DNA of 64,000 nt, taken from the NCBI GenBank assembly GCA_023416655.1, contig JAEZHK010000143.1:25387-89386 (forward strand), written 5' to 3'. The position numbers and the translations under genes were made by a program. Source of the stretch: Bacillota bacterium (GTDB lineage Bacteria; Bacillota; Clostridia; Christensenellales; Aristaeellaceae). The notes beneath the pieces are model-generated. The model searched no databases. It was given only the letters and a program-made list of their open reading frames with translations, and was not told the origin of the DNA. Shown in pieces: positions 33,608-42,925 of the stretch; the first letter of the stretch is position 1, and the number at the start of each line of letters is the position of its first letter.

Positions 33608-34456
33608 CTAGACACTTTGATCGTGGACACAACCGGCAGTATCTTGCGTCGAGACCGCACACCCATCCTTCCCGATTTTTGCCGATTTGGGGCTGACCAT
33701 CCGGAAAAGAGCGTATGCCCCCAGCGCAATTCTCCCCAAAATCGAGTGTGGCATCGGAACGGTATTGTAATAATCATGGGGCATTCCGCCAAAGAGCATT
33801 TTAAACCGGTCAATGCCGTTTTCCGAGTCATAGGCAAATACGCCGCCCCAATCATAGGTTGCGCATCCTCGTTCCTTAAAAAACAGCCAGTCCTCCCAAT
33901 GCAGCCGCTTGTTTGCCCTGCCGATCATATTCGATATTTCATTTTCGCTCCTGCACTTCGAACAGGAATGCCAGCAGATCACCTTGTCTTTCCCATCGAT
34001 ATGGGAATGATAGACGACCGGTTCCCCGGACAAATACGCAACGCTGATGGTCAACGCGCCCGCCTTCGCGCAATTGAGAACAGCCGCTGTGTCCAGGTTG
34101 ATCTCCATCGTTTTATCCGAGAACATGGCGTGATAACACGCCGCAAATTCCCGGATGATGCTCGGATCCTCGCACACTTCCTCGGAAGTAAAGTGCCTTA
34201 CCGTAATCCCTTCCTGATAACTTTTTCGGATGTACCTGAAAGCGTTTTTTACGACGTTGCTTTGGAGTTCCTCCTTTGATTGCGTCAAATCCGTCAGGCG
34301 GGTATGCTGCAATTCCAGTTGCTCGCTTTTGATCCCCTTTACATCCGTGAAGCAATGCAGCCGGATGATATCCGATTTGACCCTTTTCCAGTTCTCGTCC
34401 GGGAACCAGACCTCGGCATATTTCAAGCCGTATCTTTTTTTAAAGAAAGTTACCAT
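33608..34456 (-). CDS. FemAB/GNAT-like acyltransferase of the exopolysaccharide cluster
   Basis: A 282-residue soluble protein resembling the acyl-transferases of the FemAB / BioF2-like class often found in surface-glycan clusters. Visible are FRYIRKSYQEGITVRHFTSE, AGALTISVAYLSGEPVVYHS (the N-acyltransferase beta strand), NMIGRANKRLHWEDWLFFKE and YDWGGVFAYDSENGIDRFKM. Such proteins transfer an aminoacyl or acyl group to a sugar amine or peptidoglycan; the acceptor here is unknown. I start at ATG 34456 behind GGAGGGGATTTC rather than at 34480. Last gene of the cluster. Confidence 0.7.
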   Translation of the reverse strand: MVTFFKKRYGLKYAEVWFPDENWKRVKSDIIRLHCFTDVKGIKSEQLELQHTRLTDLTQSKEELQSNVVKNAFRYIRKSYQEGITVRHFTSEEVCEDPSIIREFAACYHAMFSDKTMEINLDTAAVLNCAKAGALTISVAYLSGEPVVYHSHIDGKDKVICWHSCSKCRSENEISNMIGRANKRLHWEDWLFFKERGCATYDWGGVFAYDSENGIDRFKMLFGGMPHDYYNTVPMPHSILGRIALGAYALFRMVSPKSAKIGKDGCAVSTQDTAGCVHDQSV

Positions 34457-34499
34457 GAAATCCCCTCCATCCATCGTCATGCCTATTGTTCCGGCCTTC

Positions 34500-35972
34500 C
34501 TACAGGCTGACCGTTCTTTCCGTGGAATCGCTGTGAATCCGCCTGTTTTTCATAAGGGAAAGGATGAGCCCTCTCTGCCGATAGCAGTACAGGCACAGAA
34601 GCAGCGCAAGGAGATAGCGCAGCACCGCGTATTCGTATAAGAAGGTGATCGCGAATATGCACGCGAGGAACAGGCAGCCTGCCGCGGCCATCGTCCTGGC
34701 CGTAAAGATCTGCTCTCCTTCGCATCGCTCCCTGCATATCTTTTTGAGTGTCAGGTAGTGCGCCGCGCAGAAGGCAATGTAACAGACGAGCGTCGTATAC
34801 CCCGCCGCGTAATACCCGAATATGGGGATGAAGATGTAGTTAAGAAGGATGTTGAGCACGGCAACCCAGATGGATGTCTTGCTGATGTTCACCGTCGCGC
34901 CGTAATACACCTCCACATTGATGTACCGCTGGAACAGGAACATGAAGAACACGCTGGCCGTGATCGGCGGGATGACCCAAATCGCATCCCCATAGGAGCT
35001 TGGGGCAAAAAAGGCGATGACTTCCGGCGCGAACAATACCAGCAGGACATTGCTTGCCGCCACAAAGATCAAGAGTCTATTCGTGACCGGCTCAATTTCC
35101 CCGTAGCGCTTCAATTTCAGCTTCTGATAGATCCATGGGACGAGGGCGTCGTCGAGTGCGCTGTTCACCAATTGAAGGATCATGGCCGCGGCGTAGGCAA
35201 CGCTGTAGATGGCCGCCTCCGCCGCGCCGACCATGTCCCGGATCATAATTCGGTCAACCTGATCCAGAACGATCATCGAAAGAAGGTAGGGCATCAAGGT
35301 GACGCCGAACGAAAAGCCTTCCTTCCAATACTTTGGGTGATGGATCCGCCGTCCCTTGCGAATGAACCGAATGTAAATAAGCGCAGCCAATAAGCCCTGT
35401 ACAATCAGCTTGGAAAAGATGGCCGCTTCGCTTTGAAGGTGGAACGCCAGAATGCCCACAACGCCCAGCGCGGGGCTGAGTACCGCCACAAGGATCGTGG
35501 CAATGACCATTCTGAAATACTTATAGCCAAACCGCTGCTGAATCGTCCAGAATTCCCACGCGGGGAAGACGAACAGAAACAACAGCATGCCCGCCACAAC
35601 GGGCGTTGACAAAGTCAGCCATTCATTAAACATCGGCATCGCGCAGAGGTACACGAGAAACAGGATGAGCGTCACCACATTGCCAAGGCCCAGCATGCTG
35701 GATGTATACGCATCCACATCGTCATCATACCGGGTGATCCCCACGTTATAGTAAGCCCGGGAAATCTGCAGCGTGGCGAGGATCGTGATGATATTCATCC
35801 ACGACTGAAACATGATGTACGAACTGTACGCTTCCATGGAGAGCAGGCGCGTATACAGCGGCACTACAATCATGGAAATTCCCTTGTTCAGGAAATTGCA
35901 TATTGTAAACCAGAGGGCCGCCCGGGCCTTGATGTTGAGCGTCCTGTACTTAGCCAGTATCTTCTCCATCAC
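34500..35972 (-). CDS. Polysaccharide flippase (Wzx-like, MOP superfamily)
   Basis: A 490-residue membrane protein with about 12-14 hydrophobic segments. It begins RAALWFTICNFLNKGISMIV, VPLYTRLLSMEAYSSYIMFQ, the classic Wzx N-terminus, and continues with AAEAAIYSVAYAAAMILQLV and LNYIFIPIFGYYAAGYTTLV. It should flip undecaprenyl-linked repeat units across the membrane. The first codons are GTG then ATG (35972, 35969); AGGAGAAAG lies rather far upstream, so the start is uncertain by one codon. It follows the deacetylase-like gene by 48 bases. Confidence 0.9.
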   Translation of the reverse strand: MMEKILAKYRTLNIKARAALWFTICNFLNKGISMIVVPLYTRLLSMEAYSSYIMFQSWMNIITILATLQISRAYYNVGITRYDDDVDAYTSSMLGLGNVVTLILFLVYLCAMPMFNEWLTLSTPVVAGMLLFLFVFPAWEFWTIQQRFGYKYFRMVIATILVAVLSPALGVVGILAFHLQSEAAIFSKLIVQGLLAALIYIRFIRKGRRIHHPKYWKEGFSFGVTLMPYLLSMIVLDQVDRIMIRDMVGAAEAAIYSVAYAAAMILQLVNSALDDALVPWIYQKLKLKRYGEIEPVTNRLLIFVAASNVLLVLFAPEVIAFFAPSSYGDAIWVIPPITASVFFMFLFQRYINVEVYYGATVNISKTSIWVAVLNILLNYIFIPIFGYYAAGYTTLVCYIAFCAAHYLTLKKICRERCEGEQIFTARTMAAAGCLFLACIFAITFLYEYAVLRYLLALLLCLYCYRQRGLILSLMKNRRIHSDSTERTVSL

Positions 35973-36020
35973 AATGTCGCCGACGGCTTTCTCCTATCCT
36001 GTAATTTCGCTGGTTTCCCC

Positions 36021-37169
36021 TTACGCGGCGCGGCGCAGCCGTTTCCCCCGGTAAAGATCGGTCAGATCGCCTGACGAGATGAACGCAGCATCCGGCCATG
36101 TGCGGCAGATTCTCCTAAGCAAATCGCCCAGCAATCGCAGCCCGCGCCCGCGGTTGGCTTCCTCGATGCGCCCCATATAATTCAGCCTGTGCGACGAGAT
36201 GATCGCGGGGCGATGCCAGCGGAAGGCGGATTCCATCTGCTTCAGGCAAGACTCCACCGCGTCGCCCGAACCGAACATGCTGTGCTCGAACAGGCAGTTT
36301 CGCACCGTATGGAGTTGACCGCCTTTGAACTCTCCGTTATAATGGACCCGCTTCCGAAGCGAATCCTCCCCCTCGGGGACCCATTGGTACCAACCGCCTT
36401 GCATGCTGTCAATGCTGTTCAAGCGAAGGGCCTCTTCCAAAGCATCGTTCCATACATAGCACGGGGCTACGAACGTCTGAGGTGCCAGCCCAAACAGATG
36501 CGTAAATAACTGAACGGCATCTCTTACGATCCGCTCGATTTTTTCGCGGGAATTATCCGCAGCGCTGGCGTAATTGAAAGCATCCATGTAGGCGTAGCGG
36601 TTGTCCGACGCGATGGATCCAGCCGTACTGACCATCCGGTTGGAAAACGCCCATAACGTCTCTGCTTCGCCGCGCCTGAGGGATTTCATCCATTTTTCGA
36701 TCTGAACGTGCTCCCTGCCGTGGAGCTGCGGCGCCCAAACGCCGGCGTCCATTCCCTGCTTCCATATCGCCTTCACCTGACTGCAGCATGGATCGCTTCG
36801 CAGGGTTTCCTCCACCGATTCAAAGTGGTACTGCGCAAAGCCGCATTTTCCGATTTTCTCAAAATCAGGGTTGGCCACCGCGTAATTGGACGTAATCACC
36901 GCGGGGCGTCCATGCGCGTCTTTATGCCTTGTCAGCACCTCCAGCAAAAGCTCAAGGTCCTCGTTTCTCTCCAATGAATCGTAGTGGAAAAACGGGTCCC
37001 GGTCCGGGCGGCTGCCGCGGTTCATCTGCGTGTCGTAAAGCGCGCGGGACGGCTGCCGGATGCTTCCCCAATCGTCCGATTCGATGACGACAACTTTTTG
37101 ATCAAAGCCCCTGCCCATGGAGTTCCGGCACTCGAGCCTTATGTCCTTCAATACGTTTTTCAAATCCAT
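36021..37169 (-). CDS. Polysaccharide deacetylase-like protein
   Basis: A 382-residue soluble protein. QKVVVIESDDWGSIRQPSRA carries the acidic pair, and APQLHGREHVQIEKWM a second metal-binding His pair (HxxxH), as in the beta/alpha barrel of carbohydrate esterase family 4 and its distant relatives. FVAPCYVWNDALEEAL and PAIISSHRLNYMGRIEEANR fit the later catalytic strands. Distant members occur in polysaccharide clusters and may deacetylate the repeat unit. There is no signal peptide, so it would act on cytoplasmic intermediates. Assignment rests on motif resemblance. Confidence 0.65.
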   Translation of the reverse strand: MDLKNVLKDIRLECRNSMGRGFDQKVVVIESDDWGSIRQPSRALYDTQMNRGSRPDRDPFFHYDSLERNEDLELLLEVLTRHKDAHGRPAVITSNYAVANPDFEKIGKCGFAQYHFESVEETLRSDPCCSQVKAIWKQGMDAGVWAPQLHGREHVQIEKWMKSLRRGEAETLWAFSNRMVSTAGSIASDNRYAYMDAFNYASAADNSREKIERIVRDAVQLFTHLFGLAPQTFVAPCYVWNDALEEALRLNSIDSMQGGWYQWVPEGEDSLRKRVHYNGEFKGGQLHTVRNCLFEHSMFGSGDAVESCLKQMESAFRWHRPAIISSHRLNYMGRIEEANRGRGLRLLGDLLRRICRTWPDAAFISSGDLTDLYRGKRLRRAA

Positions 37170-37193
37170 GTCCCCATTGCCTCCATTGCCGAA

Positions 37194-38462
37194 TCAAACG
37201 ACCGATGTTCGCAGGTTTCCCATTCCGCAGATGATCGCCAGGAAGATGAGGCATGAATTTGTGATATTGTCAACCGTCGTGATGCAAAGGCAGATCGCGC
37301 AGTACGCAAAAAGCAGTGGCAGCAAGGTCTGCATCTTGAGCATTCCGTCCCGCGCTTTCCGAAACACGATTTTGGGCACGCTGAAAAACCAGTAGATGGC
37401 GGCGCCCCCCGCGATCAATCCCGCGCCGCAAATCCATTCCAGCCATGTGTTATGGCACTCCAAACCCGTACTGGACAGATACTGGATCTGGTTCTGGCCA
37501 ACGCCAAAGAATAGCTTGTTATTCTTCAGTAGCAACATGGCATTGTAAATCCATATGGTGGCCCGACCACTTTCGCTGGTCAAAGTGGCCCGTTCGGTGT
37601 ATGTATTCAACACATAGTTCAACATATTGTCCAGCAGATTCGCCCGGATCATCAGGGTCAACACAAACAGAAAGCCAATAATCCACAGCGCCTTGTTCTG
37701 TGACTTCCGAAATGCCGAAACAAACAGGATCGCAAAAATCACCGCGCTGCATGCCATCGCCGTTCGGGAACCCGACAGGGCGACCACCAATGTATACAGG
37801 ATGAGCGCAGAGACATCCCGGACTGTGTTTTTCTCTCCGCGCAAAAGGCCGTATAGGGAAAAGCAAGCGCCCGGAAGCAGCGTGGTAACGACTGTATTCG
37901 GATCAATGTAAAACCCCCGCAGCCTCGTCACCGAGATTCCACCCGACTCCATGAGGCTAAGAAATATGCCCGGCGAATACCGATCCGCCGTAAAAACGCC
38001 GCCGATATTAAGTCCCAGCAGCATCACAGCGTAGGCAAGCGCGAAAGTCGCGCCGAACCCTATGGTCGTTGAAACGGTGACGCGCCTGATCATGTCAAGG
38101 TCAATGGTGTTCTCCAGCGCTCTGACATAGCTGACCGCAATCAGGACAATCAGGATGAACATCACGTGCTGCATGAACGATTCAATGATGAACCCGTTCG
38201 CGCAGTCCGATACCAGTACGAGTACCATCACAAGAAAAGCCGGTACCGGAATCCTGATACTGCGCCCGGACCAAATGTTGCTCATGATGATGAAAGCGCC
38301 GAATACCATGTAGGGTTTGATCGCCGCCCCGCCGACGTTCACGCCATACATGTCAATCGGCAGCAGCATCCAGATATAATGTTCATACGGGATTTTTGCT
38401 TTCCCGAGCGCTACCCGGGAGAGGAGCAGCGCCCCGGCAATCCATAGCCAGATCGCCAACAT
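37194..38462 (-). CDS. O-antigen ligase/polymerase-like membrane protein (Wzy)
   Basis: A 422-residue protein with about 11-12 hydrophobic segments and a large extracytoplasmic loop before the last ones, the pattern of Wzy/WaaL. Motif-level support includes ALSGSRTAMACSAVIFAILF and FGVGQNQIQYLSSTGLECHN with a conserved His in the loop (TGLECHNTWLEWICGAGLIA). It should polymerise flipped repeat units. Its start at 38462 overlaps the upstream glycosyltransferase by 80 bases, with AAGGGATGG at good spacing, so translational coupling is likely. Confidence 0.82.
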   Translation of the reverse strand: MLAIWLWIAGALLLSRVALGKAKIPYEHYIWMLLPIDMYGVNVGGAAIKPYMVFGAFIIMSNIWSGRSIRIPVPAFLVMVLVLVSDCANGFIIESFMQHVMFILIVLIAVSYVRALENTIDLDMIRRVTVSTTIGFGATFALAYAVMLLGLNIGGVFTADRYSPGIFLSLMESGGISVTRLRGFYIDPNTVVTTLLPGACFSLYGLLRGEKNTVRDVSALILYTLVVALSGSRTAMACSAVIFAILFVSAFRKSQNKALWIIGFLFVLTLMIRANLLDNMLNYVLNTYTERATLTSESGRATIWIYNAMLLLKNNKLFFGVGQNQIQYLSSTGLECHNTWLEWICGAGLIAGGAAIYWFFSVPKIVFRKARDGMLKMQTLLPLLFAYCAICLCITTVDNITNSCLIFLAIICGMGNLRTSVV

Positions 38463-39582
38463 CCATCACCATCCCTTCTGACAGCTCGCGCATCGCAAGT
38501 CGCTCGGCCGCTTCCAGCGTATACCCGGCAAGGATTCTTTTGTGCGCGGCCGACGCCACGCTAATATAGTCCGGCGCGCGCAGCGCTTCCATCATGCCGC
38601 CAAAGATGTCGGGAACGGAAACGCCCTTCAGAAACCAGCCGTTTTGTCCGTTCCTCACAACGTCTTTGATGCCGCCGACGGGCGAGGCGATCACGGGAAT
38701 CCCCTGCCCCATCATTTCAATCAGTCCGTTGGGCAGCCCTTCCGTGTCCGTTGGAAAGAGAAGGTATTTCCACTTTCTCGTAATCTCCCGGATTCGCCCT
38801 CGCTCGATCCAGCCCAGCAGACGCACGTACTCCGCCGCGTTCAGCGCATGGATTGCCCGCGCGCATTCTTCCTGCTGCTTGCCCGAGCCGATGATTTCAA
38901 GTTTCCAATCGGGAAAGGCTTCGTGCAGCAGGGCAAAAGCCTTGATGCTTTCTACAACATGCTTGGCTTCCGTCAGCCTGCATACCATGCCGATTGTGTT
39001 CGTCCGCCCTTCCAGGCTGTTGAAATTAATATCCTCCGTATAAAGGTGGATGGTTTTGGTTTTTCCCGCGATTCGGCCATCCCATTCGTCCCTGACGGAA
39101 TGGCTCTCAACGCAGATATGGTCCGAGTGACTCGCCATGAACTGAATCAAACTCGCCGACGCATGCGTAAACCGGTTCTGCCTCCCTTCCTTCGCCACAT
39201 TGCCGTAGACAAAATAGTAAATCTCCGCCCGCATGAGCTTCGCCGCCATGAATGGAACAATCATCTTGTCCCCCACCCAGAAGAAAACCCGCTCATCGCC
39301 TTTTACGCTGCGAAGTACCTGTAGAGCCATTTTGATTTGAAGACCGGCGATGTCGAGTGCCCGCTTCAGCTTGTTTCCCGCCCGTTCCATGCGAAACGAA
39401 TGAACCTCGATATCTTTGAGATCGCTTTCCAGTGTGATGTTTCCGCCGATCACCGAAATCCTATCAAAGCAGGGCCGGATGACCCTGAGGAATTTGCTCA
39501 GCGTCACCTCCGCCGAACGGTTTGCGGCGATCATCGGGTTTGTGATCACGTGCGCCCTGTTTTTTTCGCTCATGACGGTCAA
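38383..39582 (-). CDS. Glycosyltransferase family 4
   Basis: A 399-residue GT-B fold transferase. The C-terminal donor half has NTIGMVCRLTEAKHVVESIK, WKLEIIGSGKQQEECARAIH, YVRLLGWIERGRI and the EX7E-region variant LLFPTDTEGLPNGLIEMMGQ followed by GIPVIASPVGGIKDVV. Acceptor and sugar are unknown. It precedes and overlaps the ligase gene. Its last 27 codons are read in two frames at once. Confidence 0.9.
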   Translation of the reverse strand: MTVMSEKNRAHVITNPMIAANRSAEVTLSKFLRVIRPCFDRISVIGGNITLESDLKDIEVHSFRMERAGNKLKRALDIAGLQIKMALQVLRSVKGDERVFFWVGDKMIVPFMAAKLMRAEIYYFVYGNVAKEGRQNRFTHASASLIQFMASHSDHICVESHSVRDEWDGRIAGKTKTIHLYTEDINFNSLEGRTNTIGMVCRLTEAKHVVESIKAFALLHEAFPDWKLEIIGSGKQQEECARAIHALNAAEYVRLLGWIERGRIREITRKWKYLLFPTDTEGLPNGLIEMMGQGIPVIASPVGGIKDVVRNGQNGWFLKGVSVPDIFGGMMEALRAPDYISVASAAHKRILAGYTLEAAERLAMRELSEGMVMDVGDLAMDCRGAAPLPGSARESKNPV

Positions 39583-39626
39583 TCCTCCAAAGCACAGTAA
39601 AAGCAGTCCATCAGGTTCTCAGAGAA

Positions 39627-40778
39627 TTAAGGCATTAGGGCGACAAACTTTTCCCGATAGGCGGGAACGGACTGTTCGCAGCCGAAACGGTAACCGCTTT
39701 CGATCTCCGCGGCACCTTGTACGGCCATCGCCTTCAATACCGCGTTTGCAATTGCCTCGTCAGACGCCCCGGTTTCATAGAATGTGCCGCATCCGGCCGA
39801 TGAGAGAAGCTCGCAAACGCCACCGCCGCTTGACGTGACAACCCTGCGCCGTGCGCACATGGCCTCCATCGCGGCAAGCGACAGCCCTTCCTCGGAGGGG
39901 ATCAATACGCAATCCGACAGATCAAGAAAATCCGGTATATCGTCTCTGAAGCCCGGCATGAAGATGTTTTTTTCCAAACCGTGCTTGCTGATTTCTCGGA
40001 GGATCTGCTCTTTGTAAGCCTGATCGTTCTTTGTGATGGCGTCGCCAAGCATCAGTCCCACAACGTCTATCCCCATTCCTTTCAGAGCGTTGACCGCTCT
40101 GATGAAACAGTCCTGCCGCTTTGTTTTGGTAATCGCGGAAACCTGTGCGATGACCAGCGTACTTCCGCGATGGATTTCCCTGCCGAGGGCCGTCTCCACC
40201 TCACGGATCACTTTGGAGGCGTCGCCACGCGCGTATTTTGAGGCATCGACAGGATTATAGAGCACATGCATCTTCTGCCGCGCCTTTGCGTTTACAATCT
40301 GTTCCCCCGCACAGTTTGAAACGGCAAGGATGCTCTTCACCGCTTTCAGCTTCCCGCAGGCATTCAGAAGTTTCCTCGTAGCGCCGTCCACGAAAAGATG
40401 ATGGAGGTGCCAGATCACGGGCTTTTTCGTCAGCGTTCCGCACATCGCGCTCCAGGGCAGCGCGGCGGGGCCAGGCGCATAGAGAATATCCGGCTGAAAC
40501 TTTCGGATGATCGCAAGGGAGCGCCAGACATTCCTTAAGGACATCCATCCATATCGGAAGACGTCGCCTTTCCCCTTTCCGCCCGCCGGAAGGGTTTGAT
40601 CGCCCATGAGCACGTAGGAAATCCCCCGTTTTCTGAGTTCTTCGGCCAGCATGCCTTCCGCGGGGATCAGACAGCAAAACTCATATTGACCCCTCAGCAT
40701 GTCCATAACGGTCAAGGTCATCTTCTGCCCGCCCGCCACGGCGGCCAGCGTCTCCCACACCAGGATTTTTTTCTTCGT
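39627..40778 (-). CDS. Glycosyltransferase family 4 with non-ATG start (ACG)
   Basis: A GT-B glycosyltransferase of about 383 residues. The N-terminus KKKILVWETLAAVAGGQKM is the usual family opening (xKILxxxxxxxxGGxxx), and the donor half has STLVIAQVSAITKTKRQDCF, EKNIFMPGFRDDIPDFLDLS and CVLIPSEEGLSLAAMEAMCA. No ATG/GTG/TTG stands before KKKILV: the codon there is ACG (40776-40778), seven bases after AGGGGAG. A GTG at 40760 would delete the first beta strand. Either ACG is used, or an ATG has mutated. It overlaps the phosphodiesterase reading frame by 98 bases. Confidence 0.82.
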   Translation of the reverse strand, partial: TKKKILVWETLAAVAGGQKMTLTVMDMLRGQYEFCCLIPAEGMLAEELRKRGISYVLMGDQTLPAGGKGKGDVFRYGWMSLRNVWRSLAIIRKFQPDILYAPGPAALPWSAMCGTLTKKPVIWHLHHLFVDGATRKLLNACGKLKAVKSILAVSNCAGEQIVNAKARQKMHVLYNPVDASKYARGDASKVIREVETALGREIHRGSTLVIAQVSAITKTKRQDCFIRAVNALKGMGIDVVGLMLGDAITKNDQAYKEQILREISKHGLEKNIFMPGFRDDIPDFLDLSDCVLIPSEEGLSLAAMEAMCARRRVVTSSGGGVCELLSSAGCGTFYETGASDEAIANAVLKAMAVQGAAEIESGYRFGCEQSVPAYREKFVALMP

Positions 40779-42225
40779 CTTGGGTCTCCCCTTTCGCGGC
40801 CGCGAGGATCAGGCCAAAGATCTCCGTCATCTCATACCGCTTCTTTTCGAGGGCGATGTGGTTCGCCAGGATCACCGCGGTTCGCCAGCGGTGCCCGCCG
40901 GGGGTCAGCGCATGCATAAAGCCGGTCTTTTCAAAGACGTTTTCGCCAAGCGACCATTCGCCGCCGTAGCGCTCGTCCATCTGGTAGATGATTTCGGGGT
41001 ACTTGCCCAGGTGTTGGCCATGATAGAAAGCGTCAGCGCGAACAATCCACTCGAACAGGTTTTTGTCTTCCCCCTCAATCCTGATCGGCTTCAGATACGC
41101 GATGATTTCATCCGCCAGCGCGCCCTTGTCCGGCACCGCGTCGCTCAGCCGGATTCCCCCGTAGCTGTAGTTCTTCAGGGCGGATAGGTCGCTCAAGTAG
41201 GCGCGGGTCTTCTCCCAATCAAAATCACCGCTGGGCGCGAACAGATTCTTCCAGACCGGAAAGCGCCTTGCCACCCGCATGGCCCATTTGGGGAGGCCGA
41301 CCCTTTTGACGATGCGAAGCGACGCCTTCCTCAGCGCCTTTTTGATGTTCCCGGTCGCAGACGGATGCGCGCCGTTGCCCCCTTTGGGCACAAGGTACCC
41401 TCCGCGCCTGAGCAGTTCATTGATCCTGACCGTAAAGACCGGCCGGGCGCCGTGCCCATGATCGCTGAGGATCAATAGCGGCGTATCGGGCTGTTTTTCC
41501 ATCACTTCGCCTACGTATTGATCCATCGTTACGTACATGTCCCGGATCACGTTTTCATGCCCGTTCGGGCCGGGATACTCCGGATGGCTCGGATCGCAGT
41601 GCCGCCAGAAGTCATGCTGTATGCCGTCTACGGTCGAAAAGTAGGAGAAGAGCACATCCACATTTTCATGCTCCATGACCAGCCTCGAGAGGCGGATTTC
41701 CTCGTTCGCCTTTTGGAAGAACTCGTCTCGCAGAGCGGGGAGGGACGCTTCCGACGTGAACTTCCCTTCCGTCCCGAGGATCTCTTTCCGGGGCTTGTAG
41801 ATCTCGGCCCTGGACGGCGGGGTTACGCGCATCCTGCCTTCGAACGGTCGGGAAATCATCAAACCGTCGATCGCCCACCCCACTTTGATGTTCATCGGCA
41901 GGACGACCGCGCAGGAAAGCCCCCGCTCATTCAGCATATCCCAGAATGTGCGCCCCTTTAGCGCCGAATCCTCAAAGATAAGCGGCTGATAGCCGTTTTC
42001 CCTCGCGCCGGCGTTCACGAAATTGATGATGCCGTGTTCCGATGGATCGAGTCCCGTATAGATGGTGGACCACGCGGGAACGGTATCCGCCGGGAACACG
42101 GACCTGAGGCGCGCCGACGGATTCTTCTCCATCAGTCCGGTGAGATTGGGAAGCTGATCTTTATAGCGCGCGAGGACGTCCCAATCCATCCCGTCAATGC
42201 CCAGCACAATCAGCTTGCGAATCAT
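40681..42225 (-). CDS. Alkaline-phosphatase superfamily phosphodiesterase
   Basis: A 514-residue protein of the type I phosphodiesterase/nucleotide pyrophosphatase group. Metal and nucleophile regions are KLIVLGIDGMDWDVLA, FPADTVPAWSTIYTG (nucleophile Thr/Ser region), FSYFSTVDGIQHDFWRHCDP and LLILSDHGHGARP. No signal peptide or membrane segment is visible. In glycan clusters such enzymes are thought to process phosphodiester-linked intermediates, but the role here is unknown. The last ~35 residues are read over the next gene's N-terminus and look non-native, so a C-terminal frameshift is possible. Confidence 0.85.
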   Translation of the reverse strand: MIRKLIVLGIDGMDWDVLARYKDQLPNLTGLMEKNPSARLRSVFPADTVPAWSTIYTGLDPSEHGIINFVNAGARENGYQPLIFEDSALKGRTFWDMLNERGLSCAVVLPMNIKVGWAIDGLMISRPFEGRMRVTPPSRAEIYKPRKEILGTEGKFTSEASLPALRDEFFQKANEEIRLSRLVMEHENVDVLFSYFSTVDGIQHDFWRHCDPSHPEYPGPNGHENVIRDMYVTMDQYVGEVMEKQPDTPLLILSDHGHGARPVFTVRINELLRRGGYLVPKGGNGAHPSATGNIKKALRKASLRIVKRVGLPKWAMRVARRFPVWKNLFAPSGDFDWEKTRAYLSDLSALKNYSYGGIRLSDAVPDKGALADEIIAYLKPIRIEGEDKNLFEWIVRADAFYHGQHLGKYPEIIYQMDERYGGEWSLGENVFEKTGFMHALTPGGHRWRTAVILANHIALEKKRYEMTEIFGLILAAAKGETQDEEKNPGVGDAGRRGGRAEDDLDRYGHAEGSI

Positions 42226-42265
42226 CTTTCACACCCGTTATCCGTCGATATTGTAGCGCCATTCA

Positions 42266-42925
42266 TCAAAGGCACGCCCGGACCGCGTTCATAACCTGAT
42301 CCAGCATCTGTTGCTTGTCCTGATCCCCTTGGATCGTCACAGCATGATAGATTTCGGCAACCTCATCGTACAGCGGCTCGCGGATTTCGAGGTACAATGG
42401 ATCGGGAATGTCGTTCTTCCTCGAACAGCAAACCTCCACCGGGGTTTTGATGTAGACGATGCTGTCAGGTTTCGGCGCGCTTCGCCACTTGCCTTCCATG
42501 GTTTTTCGCATGTAGTCCGCACCCAGGCCGAGATTCGCGGCGCAGGTCACCACGTTGTCGTAGACGTAGCGGTCGATCAGCAGAATTTTCCCCAGCCTGC
42601 GCTTCAAGCGGATGTTGAAGAGAATCTGAAGCTTGAACTCGCATGCCGTCAAAAACGAAAAGACACCGTAGACCCCCCTGCGCCGCGCCTGACTACGCAT
42701 CCTTTCCAGGTACGCCCGGTAATCTCCGGAAAAGGGACTATGCTGCTTTTTCATCAGCAGGCGTTTTCCAAGCCTTACGGTCGCACTCAGGTATTTGATC
42801 ACATAGGCGGCCCGGACAATCTCCACTTTATATCCCTGTCTCTTTAATTGCTCATACGCGTAGCCGATGCTCGTGGATTTTCCGGAGCCGTCAAGGCCCA
42901 TAAAGCCGATCAGCGCGGGCTTCAT
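42266..42925 (-). CDS. P-loop kinase, thymidylate-kinase-like
   Basis: A 219-residue P-loop protein. Walker A is MGLDGSGKSTS near residue 10 and the LID/DR(Y) region is KILLIDRYVYDNVVTCAANL, as in dTMP kinase and its sugar- or lipid-kinase look-alikes. The canonical dTMP-kinase LID arginines are not obvious, and the position inside a glycan cluster suggests a non-nucleotide substrate such as a sugar or lipid carrier intermediate; this is inference. It overlaps the preceding glycosyltransferase by 35 bases. Confidence 0.8.
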   Translation of the reverse strand: MKPALIGFMGLDGSGKSTSIGYAYEQLKRQGYKVEIVRAAYVIKYLSATVRLGKRLLMKKQHSPFSGDYRAYLERMRSQARRRGVYGVFSFLTACEFKLQILFNIRLKRRLGKILLIDRYVYDNVVTCAANLGLGADYMRKTMEGKWRSAPKPDSIVYIKTPVEVCCSRKNDIPDPLYLEIREPLYDEVAEIYHAVTIQGDQDKQQMLDQVMNAVRACL

